A stretch of 52,799 nucleotides of DNA from Corynebacterium sp. p3-SID1241. GTDB lineage: Bacteria > Actinomycetota > Actinomycetes > Mycobacteriales > Mycobacteriaceae. Under the pieces are notes generated by a model. The model saw nothing but the letters and a program-made list of their open reading frames with translations, did no database searches and was not told the origin of the DNA. Every line of letters begins with the position of its first letter. The stretch's first letter is position 1. Both the position numbers and the translations under genes were made by a program. The stretch spans positions 1 to 52,799 of the forward strand of contig JALXWS010000017.1 of assembly GCA_025144025.1 (NCBI GenBank), read 5' to 3'. Of the stretch, positions 1-7,927 are shown in pieces.

Positions 1-102
1 ACACTTATCAATAGTGGATACCCTTTGCCTAAAAAGTACGGACCATGCACTTTATTTGAACGTCGCGAACACACCTGGGACCGCGAACACGAAGGGAACT
101 AA
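1..102 (+). CDS. 3' end of a truncated gene (possible toxin C-terminus)
   Basis: Frame 1 is open from the window edge to a TAA at 100-102, giving the last 33 residues of a protein that starts outside the window. The tail is rich in charged residues and Gly/Pro/Tyr and includes the stretches LPKKYGPCTLFERRE and WDREHEGN. It ends 5 bases before the ATG of the next gene, whose ribosome-binding site (AAGGGAA, 92-97) lies inside this frame, so the two are probably co-translated. Such tight coupling to an unknown protein is typical of a polymorphic toxin followed by its immunity gene, but the visible part is too short to name a domain. The open frame is seen; the toxin reading is inference. Confidence 0.45.
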   Translation, partial: TLINSGYPLPKKYGPCTLFERREHTWDREHEGN

Positions 103-107
103 AAACA

Positions 108-1079
108 ATGACGAAGTATTTCTACCCCAATTCCATCGCACCGGTATCCCATGCTGTGGCACTTCTTCGGTTTCCACTATCGACCGTTGTTGAAGAATTT
201 CAGCAGTGGGCATCAGGAATAGAAAGTCGGTATACAAAGCCTTATTTTTATCTTCAAAGCCAGACAATCGAATGTATGGTTCATACGAACAAGGTATCTG
301 CTGGCAGGAACCAGCTTGCAGAGCTACTTAAACCGCAAAACCACATTACACAGTTTGTATTCGTCCCCACCGAGTCAGAATGGACCGCAGTTTTTAGCCC
401 CTGCTGCTTTACCAAAGCGCCAAAGATGCCGTGGATTGATGAATTCGCCTACCTTTTGGCGCGCAAGAAAGAAATTGAGTCACAAGTTCCTTACTACATC
501 GAAATTAAGCATACGCCGTGGATAGATACCGACGATGTAGCCTTCTTCCATCGGGCAAGCTATGGAGAAATAGAGTTTATAATGTGCGCGCTTCCCTCCG
601 AATTACCCGATGACCCTTTAGGCCGATTTGATTGCTGCTTCTACAGATCTTTTAGCAGCCACAAACAGTTAAAAGCTGATGGTACACTGCATCGTTCCAT
701 GTCGTACCTCGAGGATCAAAGTGAACCTTTTAAGGATTACGGTTTTGATTTTGACTCCCTGCCAAAGGTCACTGAGTTTCCACAAGAATCGTTTACACAA
801 GAACACGCGCAGATTATGTGGTCTCAGTTTGGGGAAAAACAGATAGAAGCCATCCTCGCACCACTAGGTGTGTCACCATATGATGACGCTTTCTATGGGA
901 CGGACGGCTATTTGGCACGTCTAACACCAGCATGCGTTGTCGACCCACACACTAATGAGTTAACAGCAGCTCCCGACTTCGATCCCCCTGCGCGTATCCC
1001 GCTAGAAAAATACCAGTTTTTCCAAGGGCTCCACGACGGCCCCCTCCGTTCCTGGTCGTCAACACCTATTGCAGAATAG
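108..1079 (+). CDS. Hypothetical protein, 323 aa (possible immunity protein)
   Basis: I do not recognise the family. The protein is soluble-looking, with no signal peptide or membrane segment, and is rich in aromatic residues (many Phe, Trp and Tyr). It contains a Cys-Cys pair (FSPCCF, about residue 98) and a second one (FDCCFYRSF, about residue 195). The ATG at 108 is preceded by AAGGGAA at 92-97 and follows the stop of the upstream frame by 5 bases, which supports the start and a coupled pair. Codon use is AT-richer than in the core genes to the right, pointing to horizontally acquired DNA. An immunity or antidote role is guessed only from position. The 298 bases after it (1080-1377) hold no convincing gene. 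Confidence 0.75.
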   Translation: MTKYFYPNSIAPVSHAVALLRFPLSTVVEEFQQWASGIESRYTKPYFYLQSQTIECMVHTNKVSAGRNQLAELLKPQNHITQFVFVPTESEWTAVFSPCCFTKAPKMPWIDEFAYLLARKKEIESQVPYYIEIKHTPWIDTDDVAFFHRASYGEIEFIMCALPSELPDDPLGRFDCCFYRSFSSHKQLKADGTLHRSMSYLEDQSEPFKDYGFDFDSLPKVTEFPQESFTQEHAQIMWSQFGEKQIEAILAPLGVSPYDDAFYGTDGYLARLTPACVVDPHTNELTAAPDFDPPARIPLEKYQFFQGLHDGPLRSWSSTPIAE

Positions 1080-1377
1080 AAGTCAGACGAAACACAACCT
1101 GAGGCATCTCAAAACGGCGCTCCAGACTCCAAACACGCGGAAGCATCGCTGTAACAAGCCCCGAACTTCTTACCGAGCCGAAGGCACAAACGGCTACACC
1201 ACTACACGGGACTTGACCTCCGTATCGGAAACAGTCGAGCGGCAGACAATCTAGCGATGAAGCCAAACTACGCCACACTTGTGGCCTAGAATGCAAAGAA
1301 TAGAGCCCTCGTCTAAGTTGAATCTTCTAAAAGGCAGGGTCGAGAAGATAAACATCTTGCGTCAAGGAGTTGTAGAA

Positions 1378-1782
1378 ATGAAGTTCAATTTTGAGGTACC
1401 TGAACCGTTGCAGCTATCTGCACCTGTTTCATACTACGAAAATCTTCTCTCGGATTACCGAACCCGAGACATCTCATTTCTCAAAATGGACACTACGGGT
1501 CAGTTTTTTGGCAAATGTGAGATCGGGGGAATCGACTATGACATTGATGGCTTTGAGAACGCCGGATTGATTACCTCAATAGAAATCTTAAACGCGCGGG
1601 AGACAGATAGCTTCCTTGATATCCCACTGTCATTGTCAAGCCGAAAGTTTGTCAAAGCCCTAAAAGATGTGGGGATCGAATTTGAACACGACCGTGACGG
1701 CATAACCATTCCCCACGACAATGGGACAATCGCATTGTCATACCAATTCGGCAAAGTTGTAGCTATTTACTGGGGTAGCTAG
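1378..1782 (+). CDS. Hypothetical protein, 134 aa
   Basis: Start chosen at ATG 1378 because AAGGAG (1364-1369) lies 8 bases before it; the frame is open further upstream to 1279 but has no such site there. The product is small, acidic and probably cytoplasmic. It looks like a single alpha/beta domain: an N-terminal strand-rich part (KFNFEVPEPLQL) and a C-terminal beta hairpin ending in VVAIYWGS. No known motif is seen. It sits in the same low-GC stretch and on the same strand as its neighbours at 108 and 1884. Small acidic single-domain proteins in series are common as immunity-gene arrays, but that is inference. Confidence 0.65.
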   Translation: MKFNFEVPEPLQLSAPVSYYENLLSDYRTRDISFLKMDTTGQFFGKCEIGGIDYDIDGFENAGLITSIEILNARETDSFLDIPLSLSSRKFVKALKDVGIEFEHDRDGITIPHDNGTIALSYQFGKVVAIYWGS

Positions 1783-1883
1783 CCAATATCAATCACGCGA
1801 GTGCGCAGTCTGACTTACGCGACAGCCCAACCGAAGGCCTTGACGTACTAAACGACCGACGAAGAAGGAAGTGCATCGAGAAA

Positions 1884-2348
1884 ATGAAAATTGAAGGTAC
1901 CTGTCCCTTGCCCGTAAAACCCGGTATGACGGTGAACCAGGCCGCTAAAGCATGCTATGACTCGGAATTAGGTGCGGATACGTATGAGGAACAGTTTGAA
2001 GGCTGGGTTGATATCGAAACACTCGAGCCTGGTGATCCTGGCCGCAAGATTGTGTGCTGTGTGGAGGACGGCAAGTGCGTCACCGTGGAAATGAAGTACG
2101 TGGAGGTGTCAATCACGGATACTTTCTATGGCGTTGACCTTAATCGTCGCCCCGCCGAGACCGTGCAGGAGAGCACTAAGCGAGTCGCACAAGAGCTACA
2201 GCGCCAAGGTATCCGCACCGAGATAAATGATTTCCTCATCTTATTGCCTGACCACTTAGTCGCAGTCGAAGTCGACGAAGGCGTTGCGTGGTTCGACCCT
2301 GACTATTGGAGTCTCGAGGACTTTCTTGATACATCGTTCCTTGCCTAG
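1884..2348 (+). CDS. Hypothetical protein, 154 aa
   Basis: A strongly acidic protein without signal or membrane segments. It has three Cys in the first half (ACYD, CCVEDGKC) and an acidic C-terminal tail (WFDPDYWSLEDFL). A purine-rich AAGGAAG lies about 13 bases before ATG 1884, slightly far for a ribosome-binding site. Family not recognised. It is the last of three same-strand genes of unusual composition before the leftward SMR cassette. The 278 bases that follow (2349-2626) contain no gene, only a small perfect inverted repeat AGCCCT-GT-AGGGCT at 2530-2543 without a T-run. Confidence 0.65.
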   Translation: MKIEGTCPLPVKPGMTVNQAAKACYDSELGADTYEEQFEGWVDIETLEPGDPGRKIVCCVEDGKCVTVEMKYVEVSITDTFYGVDLNRRPAETVQESTKRVAQELQRQGIRTEINDFLILLPDHLVAVEVDEGVAWFDPDYWSLEDFLDTSFLA

Positions 2349-2626
2349 TGAAAAGTAAACTTTAGATGTTGGCGAACGAGGCGGCCGGAGCATGCTTTAA
2401 CGGTAAACATTTTAGATAAGCCCCAACTTGGTGACAGTTTCCCGGTTTGTACTGCGGTATATGACTAAGGTCGTTGCGCTCGTATTGCGAGCAAGGATCT
2501 GAACCATGTTAGGTAGCCCTCGAACATCTAGCCCTGTAGGGCTGGAAGGAAATATAAGCTACACCCATCTGTACGCGCTGACCTGCGGCGTTGTGGGTTG
2601 TGCCGAGCGTGCTGCCGGAGTCCCTT

Positions 2627-2971
2627 TCAGTGTCCCTGGGGTAGGAGCGGCCGCATGAAGGTGCGCTCGTACCGCAGGACGCACTCGGACTCGTCTCGAA
2701 TCCGGTCAGCGGCGATGAAGTCCGAGTGGGTGCCGAACAAGGTGCGGTACTGCTCGTAGGCAGCCAGGCTGGGGAAGCTGAACAGGGATTCCGCACGGTC
2801 ACTCACACCTTCCGCGGGTAGGTAGTACCCGTGGTGGGTGCCGCCGTGTTCGTCGACATGCCGCATCCAAGCGCGGGCGAACTGTTCAAAGGCTGCGATC
2901 TGGTCGGGGTCGATGGTGTAGTGGACGACACAGGTGATCACATCCACAACGCTAGGCCCACAGGCGCTCAT
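2627..2971 (-). CDS. NIPSNAP family protein
   Basis: The 114-residue product looks like a NIPSNAP/ferredoxin-like (dimeric alpha-beta barrel) domain: an early strand (VDVITCVVHYTIDP), an aromatic helix (FEQFARAWMRHVDEHGG), a GYYLPAEG turn, a long second helix around SFPSLAAYEQYRTLF and a final strand carrying RYERTFMRP. Members are small stand-alone proteins of uncertain function. The frame extends upstream to 3013, but the ATG at 2971 is where the conserved part begins; neither start has a strong ribosome-binding site. It lies 69 bases after the second SMR gene on the same strand and may be the last gene of the tetR-smr-smr cassette. Confidence 0.75.
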   Translation of the reverse strand: MSACGPSVVDVITCVVHYTIDPDQIAAFEQFARAWMRHVDEHGGTHHGYYLPAEGVSDRAESLFSFPSLAAYEQYRTLFGTHSDFIAADRIRDESECVLRYERTFMRPLLPQGH

Positions 2972-3040
2972 TGGGGAGCCTTTGTCTGTGCGCCTCGTGG
3001 TGCAGCACACCAATCTGCCTGGTTTACCTGCGGAAATGCG

Positions 3041-3370
3041 TCAGTTCGCCAAGTTGGCGCCGAGTTCAACGGTGAGAACTCCGACGGCGATGAGGAGGAT
3101 GCCGAGGGCCATGGTTCGGGTGAGGGGTTCGTGGAAGATGACCCGGGCGAGGATCGCGGTGAGAGCTACGCCGGATGCTGCCCAGATGCCGTAGGCGACG
3201 CCAAGGGCCATGCCGTCGGCCAAGGCGAGACTTAAGGCGACGAACGCCACGAGATACCCCGCGATGACGCCGATGAACCATTTCTTCACCCGGCCACCGT
3301 CGGAGGCTCGTAGCGACATGGTCGCGACGACTTCGGACAAGATGGCGCCTGCGAGGAAGATCCATCTCAT
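3041..3370 (-). CDS. SMR-family multidrug efflux subunit (second of pair)
   Basis: A 109-residue protein with four predicted membrane helices, the standard size for EmrE/SugE-type small multidrug resistance transporters. The essential membrane Glu of helix 1 is present (AGAILSEVVAT, about residue 13), as is the family motif region GVAYGIWAASG in helix 3. Known members exchange protons for lipophilic cations or guanidinium as dimers. Its ATG overlaps the stop of the preceding SMR gene by 4 bases. Two different SMR genes in tandem usually encode a heterodimeric pump of the YkkCD/EbrAB kind. Substrate cannot be read from the sequence. Confidence 0.88.
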   Translation of the reverse strand: MRWIFLAGAILSEVVATMSLRASDGGRVKKWFIGVIAGYLVAFVALSLALADGMALGVAYGIWAASGVALTAILARVIFHEPLTRTMALGILLIAVGVLTVELGANLAN

Positions 3371-3726
3371 GAGTTGACTCCTGCTTCCTGGGCTGCGGTT
3401 TGCTGAGCTTTCTGGGAGCCGAGTTCGACGGTGAGGACACCGCTGATGATCGCAACCATTCCAAGACCCATCACAGCGGTCAGAGGTTCACCGAAAATCG
3501 CGGCGGATAGCACGGCGGCGAGCACGACCCCGCTGGCTCCCCAGATGCCATAGGCGACGCCGATCTGCATTCCTTCGCGCAGGCAGAAGGTGAGGAAGAC
3601 GAAAGTGCCGATGTATCCGGCAGCAACCACGATGTACCAGGATGGGTGATTGAGCGCCGCCTTGAGAGACAGCGTCGCCGCCACTTCGGTAGTGATGGCG
3701 CCAGCGAGCAGGAACCACTGCTTCAT
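3367..3726 (-). CDS. SMR-family multidrug efflux subunit (first of pair)
   Basis: A 119-residue four-helix SMR protein with the conserved Glu in helix 1 (AGAITTEVAAT, about residue 14) and the GVAYGIWGASG motif in helix 3. It carries a slightly longer hydrophilic C-terminus (SQKAQQTAAQE) than its partner. The ATG at 3726 overlaps the TGA of the TetR gene by 4 bases (ATGA) and the gene overlaps the second SMR gene likewise, so all three should be translated from one mRNA. The frame is open upstream inside tetR but that part is not SMR-like. The pair probably forms an asymmetric dimer. Confidence 0.88.
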   Translation of the reverse strand: MKQWFLLAGAITTEVAATLSLKAALNHPSWYIVVAAGYIGTFVFLTFCLREGMQIGVAYGIWGASGVVLAAVLSAAIFGEPLTAVMGLGMVAIISGVLTVELGSQKAQQTAAQEAGVNS

Positions 3727-4268
3727 GGGGTTGTTCCTTCGATCAGGGAGCGAATGCTGGAGACGACGGCTTCGAGATCCGCGCCGTGGAGGGTGGACAC
3801 ACCTGTGGCCTGGGCGCCCCAGAGTCCGTCGGCGGCGAGTCGGGCGGTGGTCAGCCTGGCTCGGGTGGCGGCGTCGAGATCGTCCGGGAGTTCGAGCCAG
3901 CGGCCCATCCGCGTAGTCCACGGTTCGGTGAGTTCGGGCCGATACGTCGCTTGGCCCCAGATGATGAACTCGGCGCGCTTGGCGGCCCCGTGGGCGGCGA
4001 CGTGAACGTAGCTCAGGAGCCGCTCGGTGGCGTTGGCGTTCTCGAGGGGCTTGCCAAGGGTGGCAGTCATGTCGTTCTCGACGTTGGCCGCAGCGTGGTC
4101 GACGATCGCGGCGAGCAGTACGTCGCGGTTGCGGAAGTGATATAGCAATCCCGGTTTGGTGAGCCCGGCCTCGTGGGTCACTGCGTCAAGGGTAATGTCG
4201 CCACCCTCCGCTGCGTTCATGACGCGGAGGGCAGCTTCCAGGATCTCGGAGCGCTGACTGGTTCGCAT
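3723..4268 (-). CDS. TetR/AcrR-family regulator of the SMR pair
   Basis: A 181-residue protein with an N-terminal TetR-type helix-turn-helix: a first helix SEILEAALRVMN, then ITLDAVTHEAGLTKPGLLYHF with the typical GL-YYHF-like end of the recognition helix, followed by a helical ligand-binding domain ending in ARLAADGLWG. It is the first gene of the leftward cassette and overlaps the first SMR gene by 4 bases, so it most likely represses its own operon and is released by a pump substrate. A palindromic candidate operator lies just upstream (4280-4291). The ligand is unknown. Confidence 0.9.
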   Translation of the reverse strand: MRTSQRSEILEAALRVMNAAEGGDITLDAVTHEAGLTKPGLLYHFRNRDVLLAAIVDHAAANVENDMTATLGKPLENANATERLLSYVHVAAHGAAKRAEFIIWGQATYRPELTEPWTTRMGRWLELPDDLDAATRARLTTARLAADGLWGAQATGVSTLHGADLEAVVSSIRSLIEGTTP

Positions 4269-4275
4269 ATAGCTA

Positions 4276-4291
4276 ACTTTACCATTTGGTA
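4276..4291 (-). promoter_or_regulatory. Candidate promoter -10 and TetR operator
   Basis: On the minus strand TAAAGT (4276-4281) lies 7 bases before the tetR ATG, a plausible -10 for a leaderless transcript. It overlaps the inverted repeat TACCA-TT-TGGTA at 4280-4291. A TetR dimer bound there would block the promoter, consistent with autorepression. Seen: the palindrome and its position. Inferred: its function. Confidence 0.5.
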
Positions 4292-4671
4292 GGTGAAGCC
4301 TTCAACTGCGGGCGCTGGTAGGGGCACCTGGGGTACACCCTATTGTTACGCCGGTGTGCGGCGGAATGTTTGCTGTAAAATAAGGTCACTTTGGCCATTG
4401 TTTTACACGTGTCTAGTGGGGTCTAGGCCTTATATTTACAGAAAGTGGTGAGTGTGGTGTTATCGTCTGACGGTTTCCATAGGTTGCATCCCTCAGTGTG
4501 GTGTGACGCTTGCTGATGGTCACTGACATCTTGCGCCACTTGAAGAGTGTGAGACGGCAAAAACTAATCCAACTGGTCCACAGCGAGGTCCCAATACTCG
4601 CTGGGTAGTTTGCCTCTAAAAGGCAGCGGAGCTTAGGACCCCAACCCCGCACCCTACGTGACGGCGGTAAC
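4292..4671. other. Non-coding region between the tetR cassette and pepN
   Basis: No convincing gene. Two neighbouring hairpins precede pepN: CAGCGAG/CTCGCTG (4582-4588 and 4598-4604) and TGCCT/AGGCA (4612-4616 and 4621-4625). The 10-mer AGTGTGGTGT occurs twice (4451-4460 and 4495-4504). A 79-codon leftward frame (4413-4652) has no ribosome-binding site or family resemblance and is not called. The region marks the change from accessory DNA to the conserved origin cluster. Confidence 0.5.
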
Positions 4672-4677
4672 TATAGT
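4672..4677 (+). promoter_or_regulatory. Candidate -10 box of leaderless pepN
   Basis: TATAGT ends 8 bases before the pepN ATG (4686) and no Shine-Dalgarno sequence lies in between, so transcription should begin at or next to the start codon. Leaderless mRNAs are common in Corynebacterium. Confidence 0.5.
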
Positions 4678-4685
4678 TCGTAGAC

Positions 4686-7211
4686 ATGACCGCACCACAA
4701 AATAAGACGCAGCACGAGTTGCTCCAAGAACGCGCAGCGGCGGTGGGCCTGCGCGCCTATCACCTCCACCTCGATCTCTCGGAGGTACTCGATAGCCCCA
4801 CCTACCGCGTGACTACCTGCCTCGAACTCAGCAGCAGTGAGCCCGAACTTTTCCTGGATTACCTGGGAGAATCCGTCGCGGAGGTCAAGGTCAATAGCAC
4901 TCCGCAGGAAGTGGACTTTGATGGCAGCATCATCCGGCTGCACGGCCTGCCGGTAGGGGAGGAGCTGACCATTGAGGTCACCGGCTACTCGCGCTATTCG
5001 CGCACCGGCCAGGGTCTGCATCGGATGCACGATCAGGCCGATGACGCGACCTACCTGTATTCACACCTCGAGCCTTCTGATGCCCGCCGCATCTTCCCCT
5101 GCCTGGAGCAACCGGATCTCAAGGCCGTCTTCCACGTGCGCATGTCCGCACCGAAAAAGTGGCAGATCCTTTCCAACCAACCGGAAGTCGAACGCAGCGA
5201 AGAGGGGGAGCTCGCCACCGTTACTTTTGCGCCGACCCCGCCACTGTCGACGTACCTGACTTCTTTCGCTGCCGGCCCCTACCAGTACCAAGAGCGCACC
5301 TGGACCGCCCCGGATGGCAGCCACTCGGCACAGCTGCGCGCCTTTGCGCGCGCGTCCATGTTTGAGCACCTGGACGAGGAAATCCTAGAACTTACCGCCC
5401 AAGGCATGGACTTTTTCCACCAGAACTTTGGCTATCCCTATCCGTGGGGCAAGTACGATTCCATCTTTGTACCCGAATACAACCTCGGCGCAATGGAAAA
5501 TCCCGGCCTGGTGACGTTTACGGAGAACTACATTTTCCGCTCCCACGCCACGCGCGCGCAGCACGCCGGCCGTGCAAATACCATCCTGCACGAGATGTCC
5601 CATATGTGGTTCGGTGATCTGGTCACTCCGCAGTGGTGGGATGACTTGTGGCTCAAGGAGTCTTTCGCGGAATTTATGGGTGCGGATTCTTCCGTCCACG
5701 GCACCGACTACACCGAGGCCTGGGCCAATTTTGCCGGCGCCCGCAAGAATTGGGCCTATCTGCAGGATCAGCTGCCCACTACACACCCGATCAAGGCGGA
5801 GATCCCAGACGTGGATGCCGCGCGCCAGAACTTCGACGGCATCACCTATGCCAAAGGCGCGGCAGTGCTCAAGCAGCTGGTGCACTACGTCGGCCGCGAT
5901 AATTTCTACGCCGGTGCGCGCGACTACTTCCAGAAGCGTGCCTTTGCCGCCGCCACCTTTGATGACCTCCTGAAGGCGCTTAAGAGGCACACGGACCGCG
6001 ATCTTGATGCCTGGTCCCAAGCCTGGCTGCGCACCTGGGGTCCAGATACGCTCACTCCGGAGTTGCACACCGAAGGCGAGAAGATTGCGGAGCTAGCCAT
6101 CATTGCGGAGGCCGAGGATGTCACCCGGCCACACCGCCTGACCGCCTCGCTTTTTGATGCTTCCCTGCACAAGTACCGCGAGATCGACATCGATCTCGCA
6201 GCAGGCGATGGCACCACCCGTACCATCATCGATGAGACGGCCGGCCTTCCGGCCCCAGCATTGCTGCTGCTTAACGATGCCGACCATACCTACGCCAAGA
6301 TCCGCTTCGACGAAACTTCACTGGATACTGTCGAGCGCCGCTTAACCGAGATCGAGGATGAATTAACCCGCGCGGTCATTTGGACCGCCCTGTGGAACCT
6401 CACTCGCGATGGGGAACTGGCGGCGGTTGACTATGTCGGGGGCGTCGTCAAGCACGAAGCCTACGAGACCAACACGACGCTGCTGGCTACCGCCTGCGCC
6501 AATGCCAATTTTGCCATTGCGCACTATATTGCGGACGCAGAGCTCGAGCAGGCCCGCACTGACTATGCCGAGGCAATCTGGGGCCACCTTGCAGAAGCCG
6601 AGCCCGCCTCCGATGCCCAACTCGTGCTCGCTCGCGCCGCTATTCGCGCCCTAGTCGCAACGCCGGAAGAATCCGGCACCGAACGGCTGCGCGCCCTGCT
6701 CAACGGTGAAGTTGCGGGCCTTCGCATGGATCCGGAGATCCGCTGGTCCATCCTCCGCGCGCTGGCCGCGCGCGATGCCATCACACTGGCCGAGCTCGAG
6801 AAAGAAAAACGGCGCGATAATACGCTAACCGGCGCAACGGAATTCCTCGGCGCAAGCCACGCTTTCCCGACGCTAGAGACCAAGCGCGCTGCGTTCGATA
6901 AGGCGCTGGCCCCTGGTGCGTACTCCAATGCCGAGGTGGACGCGCTGGTTGCCGGCTTTAATGCGCCGCGCTCGGCCGCGCTGCAGGAGGCCTTTGCGGA
7001 GGAATTCTTCTCCCGCGTTGAGGATATCTGGGCCGCGCACCCGATTGAGATTGCCAACCGCCTCATCCGTGGCTTCTACCCAGAGCTGCCCACGGCCGAT
7101 GCCGCCACCACACGTCTGCTGCACCGAGAGGTTCCAGGTGCACTGCGCCGCGTGCTGCTGGAGTGCCAAGATAACCTGCGGCGCACCCTGCGCGTGCGGG
7201 CTGGTCAATAG
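4686..7211 (+). CDS. pepN: Aminopeptidase N (M1 family)
   Basis: A cytoplasmic zinc metallopeptidase that removes N-terminal residues from peptides. The 841-residue length fits actinobacterial PepN. The substrate-binding GAMEN motif is at residues 268-272, the zinc site HEMSH at 302-306 and the third zinc ligand in LKESFAEF (Glu about 325). N-terminal beta domain (about 1-200), thermolysin-like domain (about 200-450) and C-terminal ERAP1-like helical domain (about 530-835) follow in order. The ATG at 4686 has no ribosome-binding site but a -10 box 8 bases upstream. It has its own promoter and is followed by sigM after 83 bases, on the same strand. Confidence 0.95.
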   Translation: MTAPQNKTQHELLQERAAAVGLRAYHLHLDLSEVLDSPTYRVTTCLELSSSEPELFLDYLGESVAEVKVNSTPQEVDFDGSIIRLHGLPVGEELTIEVTGYSRYSRTGQGLHRMHDQADDATYLYSHLEPSDARRIFPCLEQPDLKAVFHVRMSAPKKWQILSNQPEVERSEEGELATVTFAPTPPLSTYLTSFAAGPYQYQERTWTAPDGSHSAQLRAFARASMFEHLDEEILELTAQGMDFFHQNFGYPYPWGKYDSIFVPEYNLGAMENPGLVTFTENYIFRSHATRAQHAGRANTILHEMSHMWFGDLVTPQWWDDLWLKESFAEFMGADSSVHGTDYTEAWANFAGARKNWAYLQDQLPTTHPIKAEIPDVDAARQNFDGITYAKGAAVLKQLVHYVGRDNFYAGARDYFQKRAFAAATFDDLLKALKRHTDRDLDAWSQAWLRTWGPDTLTPELHTEGEKIAELAIIAEAEDVTRPHRLTASLFDASLHKYREIDIDLAAGDGTTRTIIDETAGLPAPALLLLNDADHTYAKIRFDETSLDTVERRLTEIEDELTRAVIWTALWNLTRDGELAAVDYVGGVVKHEAYETNTTLLATACANANFAIAHYIADAELEQARTDYAEAIWGHLAEAEPASDAQLVLARAAIRALVATPEESGTERLRALLNGEVAGLRMDPEIRWSILRALAARDAITLAELEKEKRRDNTLTGATEFLGASHAFPTLETKRAAFDKALAPGAYSNAEVDALVAGFNAPRSAALQEAFAEEFFSRVEDIWAAHPIEIANRLIRGFYPELPTADAATTRLLHREVPGALRRVLLECQDNLRRTLRVRAGQ

Positions 7212-7294
7212 ACTGTACAGCCTAGCGCTCGCACCCTAGCTCCCCTCGGGTCACACTGTATATAACAGTTATTGATCCGGGGGGAAATTTACAT

Positions 7295-7843
7295 ATGACT
7301 ATTAGTCATGAGCGCAGTGACGAAGAACTAGTTGACGCTTTTATCGAGGGGGACAACAAGGCCTTTTCCACCATCGTGGAACGCCACCGCACGCGGCTGA
7401 CCACAGTGGCGCGCCGCTACACCAGAAACGATCATGACGCCCAAGATGTGGTCCAAGAAGCCTTTCTGCGCGCCAGTTGCAATCTACACTCGTATCGCCG
7501 CGAATCCGCGCTATCGACCTGGCTGCACCGGCTGGTGAAAAACTCTGGTTATGACTACCTCAACCACCGTTCGAACAGGGAAAATGCCTCTTTAGATCTG
7601 GAAGACTTCGAAGACGATCGCAATCCGCTGCTGGCACATAATCCCTCTGAAAACCTAGCGGAGCAACTGGTGGTGCGCGAGGCCATGCAGCTGCTGCGCG
7701 AGGATCAACGAGAGGCGCTGGTGCTTACCGATGTCGCCGGTTTCCGCGTCGGCGAAGTCGCCACCGCCCAAGGCGTAAAGCCCGGCACCATCAAATCCCG
7801 CCGCGCCCGCGCAAGACAAGTCCTACGCGCCGCCATCGGGTGA
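7295..7843 (+). CDS. sigM: ECF sigma factor SigM
   Basis: A 182-residue ECF sigma factor. Region 2 (DAFIEGDNKAFSTIV through DAQDVVQEAFLRA, about 10-75) and region 4 (about 125-180, with GFRVGEVATAQGVKPGTIKSR as the -35-binding helix-turn-helix) are both present. Position directly before trxB-trxA is the same as sigM in Corynebacterium glutamicum, where SigM serves disulfide and oxidative stress responses, including thioredoxin genes. The start at ATG 7295 follows a GGGGGGA ribosome-binding site (about 7278-7284) after about 10 bases. No anti-sigma gene follows; the next gene is trxB. Confidence 0.9.
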   Translation: MTISHERSDEELVDAFIEGDNKAFSTIVERHRTRLTTVARRYTRNDHDAQDVVQEAFLRASCNLHSYRRESALSTWLHRLVKNSGYDYLNHRSNRENASLDLEDFEDDRNPLLAHNPSENLAEQLVVREAMQLLREDQREALVLTDVAGFRVGEVATAQGVKPGTIKSRRARARQVLRAAIG

Positions 7844-7927
7844 GTTTGTTAATACCGACGTTTGCCACCGTGGCGGGTAGACTCATGGCGTTACGCGAAA
7901 CCACACTCTGATTTAAGGGAGTTAGCA

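Noticed and set aside
4413..4652. 79-codon leftward frame before pepN
   Set aside because: No ribosome-binding site, no similarity recognised, and it covers the hairpins upstream of pepN.
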